A stretch of 64,000 nucleotides of DNA from positions 1 to 64,000 of the forward strand of contig WRAN01000007.1 in assembly GCA_009780185.1 (NCBI GenBank), read 5' to 3'. Below the pieces are notes generated by a model, which worked only from the letters and a program-made list of their open reading frames with translations, made no database searches and had not been told where the DNA came from. Below are positions 59,515 to 64,000 of the stretch, piece by piece; positions within the stretch are counted from its first letter, which is position 1; each line of letters opens with the position of its first letter. This stretch comes from Defluviitaleaceae bacterium. Its GTDB lineage: Bacteria > Bacillota > Clostridia > Lachnospirales > WQUN01. Made by a program: the position numbers and the translations under genes.

Positions 59515-62500
59515 TCACTTTGCAGTAACTTTAACGGTTCCTGGACCTAGTAGTTCCTCTAGGGCTTGTGTTAAATTGTCGCTTAGGCTTACCCAGTATG
59601 AGCGGTGAGCCTGAAATGATCTGTTTTGGGCTTCGTTGTATATCATTACCTGGGTGTCGCCTTTGAAAGACGCCAGTACATCTGTTATATGGCTTGGGGG
59701 TATGGGCTTGTTTTTTGGTACCTTTACCCATAGAGTGCGGACTGTGGTGTTATCTTGGGGGATTTCGTCGTAGGTTAGCATGTCGTTGGCTATGATTTTT
59801 GTATCTTCATCTTCCCTTACCCCTGCTTTACCTTGAATTATTACTACTTGATCTGTCGCTAATTTATGGCCTACTTTTTCGTACATTTTTGGGAATACAG
59901 CTACCTCAACAGAGCCATACATATCTTCCACTGTTAGGAAGCAGAAGGGTTTTGAACCTTCTTTTGTGTATTTCACAGACTTAGCTGTTATCATACCTCC
60001 GTATTTTACTGATTGGCCGTCTACTAGGTCGTGTTCGTCTTTTTCGCTTTCCTCTTTGGCTGCGAAGTCTAAGCTTGTGTAGTTGGTGTAACGGCGTAGT
60101 ACGTCCTCATAGTCTTGCAGGGGATGGCCGCTTACATAGATGCCTAGCATGTCCTTTTCATTGGCCAGCAGCAGACGCATGGGTAGTTCGCCTATATTGG
60201 GCAAAGTATCTGCCTCAAAGGCTTCTTCTTCTGAGTCGTCTAGGTCGAATAGAGACATCTGGCCTTCTAATGTGCTTTTTTTGGTTATTTGCTGGCCAGA
60301 CATTATATTTTCGTATATGGCCATGTATTGGGCACGGTTGCCGCCGAGGGTATCAAAGGCACCGGCTTTTATAAGGCTTTCTACACAGCGTTTATTTATG
60401 TCATGTGGAGACATACGGCGGATAAAGTCTGTTATGCCTTGAAACTTACCGCCGCTTGCGCGCTCTTCAACCATTGCCGCTACCATGCCACGACCTACAT
60501 TGCGTATGGCGGAAAGGGCAAAGCGGATATTTCCGTCTGATACAGAGAAGGCAACTTCTCCCTCGTTGATATCTGGGGGTAGGAGTTTTATGCCCATCTT
60601 TTTACACTCGTGCATATAGCCAGAAACTTTGTCCATGGAGTCCATTACTGATGTCATTGTTGCTGCCATAAATTCTACCGGGTAGTAGCACTTTAGCCAG
60701 GCGGTTTGATAGCAGACTACCGCGTACCCTGCCGCGTGGGATTTATTGAAGGCGTAGGCTGCGAAGTCTGTCATATCATTGAAGATTTGAGTGGCTATAC
60801 TTTCAGGGATGCCGTTTTTTATGCAGCCCGGTACATTGTCTTTTTCTAGGCCATGGATGAAGTTTTTGCGCTCTTCTTCCATTACATCGGCTTTTTTCTT
60901 GGACATGGCGCGGCGGATTAGGTCGCTTCTACCCATGGAGTAGCCAGCCAGGTCTCTTACTATTTGCATTACTTGTTCCTGGTATACAATACAGCCGTAG
61001 GTGGTGTTAAGTATGGGTTCTAGTGTCGGGTGGATGTATTTCACTTTTGCGGGGTTACGCTTCCCTGCTACATACTTTGGGATAGAGTCCATTGGGCCTG
61101 GACGGTACAGGGATATTCCGGCAGTTATATCTTCCATGCTGGTTGGGCCAAGTTCCCGCATGAAGTTTTTCATTCCGCCGCTTTCTAGCTGGAATACACC
61201 GTCTGTTTTGGCTTGAGATATTAACTCGAAGACTTTTGGGTCGTCGTATGTCCAGTCGTCTAGGTCTATATCTACCCCTTGGGAGCGCTTTGCTTCTTCA
61301 GCGGCTAGGCGGATTACGGTTAGGGTTCTAAGACCTAGGAAGTCCATTTTTAATAGGCCTAGTTCTTCCACCGTGTTCATAGGGAACTGGGTTGTCACTA
61401 CACCGTCGTTCAGGTTTAGGGGGATATATTCTGATACAGGTTTATCACAGATTACTACCCCAGCGGCGTGGGTTGAGGCGTGACGGGGCAGGCCTTCTAG
61501 GCGTAGAGCCATGTCGTATAGTTTTTTCGTATCTTCTTCCGCATCGTAGGCGGATTTTAACTCTGGGTTCATTGTTAGGGCTTTGGTTAGGGTTATGCCT
61601 AGCTCCCCTGGTATCATTTTGGCTATGCGGTCTACATCTGAGTAGGGCATTGCCAAGGCGCGGCCTACGTCTCTTATCGCGGCTTTGGCGGCCATGGTTC
61701 CGAAGGTTATTATCTGGGCTACATGGTCGTTGCCGTATTTTTCGTTTACATAGTTGATTACTTCCTGGCGGCGCTCGTAGCAGAAATCTATATCAAAGTC
61801 AGGCATGGAAACACGTTCTGGATTTAGGAAGCGTTCGAAGAGCAGGTTATATGGGATGGGATCAATGTCGGTGATGCGGAGTGCGTAGGCTACCAAACTG
61901 CCAGCGCCGCTGCCACGCCCTGGGCCTACCATGATTTTGTTTTCTCTTGCATAACGGATGAAGTCCCATACTATTAGAAAGTACTCTATAAAGCCCATAT
62001 TGTTGATGGTGTCAAGCTCATAATGTAGGCGAGGATGATGTTCCCCAGCTTTGTCACCGTAGCGTTCTTCTAAGCCTAACTCGCATAGCTGTTTTATATA
62101 GTCGTAAGCGTCAAGGCCGCCTGGGACTTCAAATATCGGGAGTTTGTATTCGTTAAACTTTATTTCTACATTGCAGCGGTCGGCTATTTTTTGGGTGTTT
62201 TCTAAGGCTTCTTTAGCGTAGGAGAAGAGGTTGTACATTTCTTCTTGGGTTTTTAGATAAAATTCGTCGCTATCGAAGGACATGCGGTTTTCGTCCAGCA
62301 TGGTTTTGCCGGTTTGGATACATAATAATACTTCGTGGGCTTTGGAGTCTTCTTTGTTGATGTAGTGGACGTCATTGGTTGCTACTAGAGGGATGCCGGT
62401 TTCGGCCGACATGCGGATTAGCTGCTGGTTTATTGCTTGCTGATCTGCCATGTTGTAATCTTGGATTTCTAAGTAAAAGTTGTCTTTGCCAAAAATTTCT

Positions 62501-62991
62501 TGATATTGTAAGGCTCGCTCTACTCCGGCCTCATAGGTGCTGTTTTGTAATACGCGAGCTACTACGCCGGATAGACAGCCGGATAGGGCTATTAGGCCGC
62601 TGCTGTATTGGCGGAGTAATTCTACATCTACTCTTGGACGGTAGTAGAAGCCTTCTGTAAAGCCTAGGGATACTAGTTTCACAAGGTTGTGGTAGCCCTC
62701 AAGGTTCTCGGCTAGTAGGACTAGATGCTGGTATACTCCGTCCGAGGTTTGCTTTTTTTCGTGGCGGGAGCCTGGGGATACGTATACTTCACAGCCTAGT
62801 ATGGGTTTTATTCCAGCATCTACCGCGGCTTTATAGAAGTCTATTACACCATACATTACTCCGTGGTCGGTTATTGCTAAGGAGTTCATACCGTAGGATT
62901 TAGCTGTGGATACCAGTTCTTTAATCTTGGCTGAGCCATCTAGAAGGCTGTATTCTGTATGGACGTGCAAATGGATGAAGGGTTTTGTCAT
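59515..62991 (-). CDS. dnaE: DNA polymerase III alpha subunit
   Basis: The 1158-aa replicative or repair polymerase has an N-terminal PHP domain (FIHLHVHTEYSLLDGSAKIK), the catalytic palm (GPGRGSGAGSLVAYALRI, SMPDFDIDFCYERR with two catalytic Asp), FAAYAFNKSHAAGYAVVCYQ, tandem HhH and an OB-fold domain (VKYGGMITAKSVKYTKEGS). The length fits DnaE1-type. In low-GC Firmicutes it works with PolC. The ATG has GAGGA upstream at 9 nt. Confidence 0.97.
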   Translation of the reverse strand: MTKPFIHLHVHTEYSLLDGSAKIKELVSTAKSYGMNSLAITDHGVMYGVIDFYKAAVDAGIKPILGCEVYVSPGSRHEKKQTSDGVYQHLVLLAENLEGYHNLVKLVSLGFTEGFYYRPRVDVELLRQYSSGLIALSGCLSGVVARVLQNSTYEAGVERALQYQEIFGKDNFYLEIQDYNMADQQAINQQLIRMSAETGIPLVATNDVHYINKEDSKAHEVLLCIQTGKTMLDENRMSFDSDEFYLKTQEEMYNLFSYAKEALENTQKIADRCNVEIKFNEYKLPIFEVPGGLDAYDYIKQLCELGLEERYGDKAGEHHPRLHYELDTINNMGFIEYFLIVWDFIRYARENKIMVGPGRGSGAGSLVAYALRITDIDPIPYNLLFERFLNPERVSMPDFDIDFCYERRQEVINYVNEKYGNDHVAQIITFGTMAAKAAIRDVGRALAMPYSDVDRIAKMIPGELGITLTKALTMNPELKSAYDAEEDTKKLYDMALRLEGLPRHASTHAAGVVICDKPVSEYIPLNLNDGVVTTQFPMNTVEELGLLKMDFLGLRTLTVIRLAAEEAKRSQGVDIDLDDWTYDDPKVFELISQAKTDGVFQLESGGMKNFMRELGPTSMEDITAGISLYRPGPMDSIPKYVAGKRNPAKVKYIHPTLEPILNTTYGCIVYQEQVMQIVRDLAGYSMGRSDLIRRAMSKKKADVMEEERKNFIHGLEKDNVPGCIKNGIPESIATQIFNDMTDFAAYAFNKSHAAGYAVVCYQTAWLKCYYPVEFMAATMTSVMDSMDKVSGYMHECKKMGIKLLPPDINEGEVAFSVSDGNIRFALSAIRNVGRGMVAAMVEERASGGKFQGITDFIRRMSPHDINKRCVESLIKAGAFDTLGGNRAQYMAIYENIMSGQQITKKSTLEGQMSLFDLDDSEEEAFEADTLPNIGELPMRLLLANEKDMLGIYVSGHPLQDYEDVLRRYTNYTSLDFAAKEESEKDEHDLVDGQSVKYGGMITAKSVKYTKEGSKPFCFLTVEDMYGSVEVAVFPKMYEKVGHKLATDQVVIIQGKAGVREDEDTKIIANDMLTYDEIPQDNTTVRTLWVKVPKNKPIPPSHITDVLASFKGDTQVMIYNEAQNRSFQAHRSYWVSLSDNLTQALEELLGPGTVKVTAK

Positions 62992-63102
62992 TCCGTTTTT
63001 CCTCGTTTCTTAGAAGCTGTATTCAACTTCGACAATGACGCATTTGTGCGACGGAAATTCTACTTAAATATATTACCGCAGATTCAATAAAAATCATATA
63101 TC

Positions 63103-63150
63103 GCGAATTAATTCAAAATCAGTCACGTCTTTCTTCATTTAATTCGCTAT
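63103..63150 (+). repeat. Palindromic intergenic repeat, copy B, upstream of the GT-C gene
   Basis: GCGAATTAATTCAAAATCAG at the left and TTCATTTAATTCGCTAT at the right match the ends of the repeat upstream of argS (4851-4922). This copy is about 24 bp shorter in the middle. It stands 35 bp before the start of the next gene and in the same orientation to it as copy A. Confidence 0.6.
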
Positions 63151-63184
63151 TACTGGTAGAATATTGTCAAGAGGTGAAATAATC

Positions 63185-64000
63185 ATGGATAAGCTTAGAG
63201 GAATATCCACAACCATCCTAGAAATTGTGGATAACATTTCAATTGTGGCAATGATTGGCATTGGGTCTTGCGCGGTTATATATTTTCTTTTTTTTCAGTG
63301 GCTGGGGTATCAGGAAGCTATGGAATTTCGAAGGCACCTCCCCGCACTTTTTTCAGTTATTGCATTTATGTATGGTGTCTATCGGACGGTTCCCGTTTTG
63401 GAAGATTTTTGGGGGCTTACTCGTACTCGGATTAATATCACTCACCCTATATGTGTTTATATTGGGATTGGGCTATGGGTTTTATTTCTTAACTCTCTGA
63501 TTATTGCTTTCGGTTATGACCCTGAAAATATCGTTCCTTTTCATATGATTTTGGAAAACTTTTTTGGGCGGTATGGCAATGATACCCCTCATTATATTTC
63601 TATTGCCCAGCGGTGGTATGAAAACAGCCTTTGCGAACATCGCCTTAATATTGTGTTTTTCCCCCTTTACTCAATTTTTATTAGGGTTATATATTTCGTG
63701 TCACCTAGTTATATGTTTGCGGCTTGGGCTGTAAGCAATTTTTTTGCTGTTGCCAGTGGGGTTATGTTTTATAAACTAGTGCTGCTGCTTGCTAATGAGA
63801 AAGAGGCGCGGCTCGCCGTCAAATTCTTGTATATACTGCCTTCTGCGTTTTTCTTTATTGTGCCGCTTACCGAAAGCTTGTTTTTATTCCTTTCAATTGG
63901 GGTCATTTATTATGTGTTGAAGGGGAAACATGTACATGTTTTTGCTTTTGGCCTGCTGGCGACACTGACTCGTTCCGCGGGGGCACTTCTATTTATTCCT
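63185..64000 (+). CDS. GT-C-type membrane mannosyltransferase-like protein, 3' part outside the window
   Basis: The frame is open from the ATG at 63185 (GAGGTG upstream) to the window end, 272 codons so far. It has many membrane helices and an early extracytoplasmic loop with NDTPHYISIAQRWYE followed by NIVFFPLYSIFIRVIYF. This D-x2-xY-x2-IA ... FPLYP-like pattern is typical of the PIG-V-like mannosyltransferase group that uses lipid-linked sugars. Further helices follow (FLYILPSAFFFIVPLTESLF). Acceptor is unknown. Confidence 0.7.
   Translation, partial: MDKLRGISTTILEIVDNISIVAMIGIGSCAVIYFLFFQWLGYQEAMEFRRHLPALFSVIAFMYGVYRTVPVLEDFWGLTRTRINITHPICVYIGIGLWVLFLNSLIIAFGYDPENIVPFHMILENFFGRYGNDTPHYISIAQRWYENSLCEHRLNIVFFPLYSIFIRVIYFVSPSYMFAAWAVSNFFAVASGVMFYKLVLLLANEKEARLAVKFLYILPSAFFFIVPLTESLFLFLSIGVIYYVLKGKHVHVFAFGLLATLTRSAGALLFIP

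Overview
This window looks like chromosomal DNA of a spore-forming member of the Firmicutes, most likely class Clostridia. Three things support this. The S10-spc-alpha ribosomal operon is complete and in Gram-positive order, with a zinc-ribbon S14, a four-cysteine S4 and a KOW-domain protein next to map. Surface proteins carry SLH or LPxTG-like wall anchors. A DUF3787-type spore-surface protein is present. Promoters are classical sigma-A type (TTGACA/TATAAT, 17 bp spacing) and most genes have strong GGAGG ribosome binding sites.

Layout. 1-2.3 kb: an RNPP-type (HTH plus TPR) regulator followed 16 bp later by a 54-aa secreted pro-peptide that is too short for ordinary ORF calling; together they look like a peptide quorum-sensing cassette. 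2.4-6.4 kb: a B-box/membrane protein, argS, a small membrane protein and alanine dehydrogenase. 6.4-13.2 kb: an ABC exporter with an unusual structured leader, a GHL10-type glycoside hydrolase-like protein, a wall-associated protein with a proline-rich linker, a GNAT acetyltransferase and a zinc-ribbon membrane protein. 13.4-29.6 kb, minus strand: rpsJ through rplQ, with secY, map, infA and rpoA. No adk lies between secY and map, and the alpha part is interrupted by two families of hairpin repeats. 29.6-32.6 kb: an RlmD-like rRNA methyltransferase and a three-gene cluster of unknown function.

32.8-41.5 kb, minus strand: the most striking locus. It is one operon of four divergent Hsp70 proteins plus a 558-aa protein whose C-terminus looks like the nucleotide exchange factor GrpE. 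None of the Hsp70s shows the usual alpha-helical lid. In one, the lid position is taken by a von Willebrand A domain. Another has lost the key ATPase residues and looks like a pseudo-Hsp70. No DnaJ gene and no HrcA/CIRCE site are visible. I read this as a dedicated multi-subunit Hsp70 machine rather than the housekeeping dnaK operon.

41.9-47.4 kb: two adjacent large surface proteins share an unrecognised N-terminal domain but use different wall anchors (SLH versus LPxTG-like, with SpaA-type domains). 47.6-50 kb: an acetoacetate-decarboxylase-like protein coupled to a DUF362 protein. 50-52.6 kb: Nudix hydrolase, small peptides, initiator tRNA and RluB-type pseudouridine synthase. 52.6-55.2 kb: an operon of homocysteine methyltransferase, small membrane protein, mannonate dehydratase and DivIC. 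55.3-58.1 kb: a spore-surface peptide and the ECF transporter module (ecfT plus a fused ecfA1-ecfA2). 58.1-63 kb: a lipoprotein polysaccharide deacetylase-like protein and dnaE. The window ends inside a GT-C-type membrane mannosyltransferase-like gene. All identifications come from reading motifs by eye; no database search was run.
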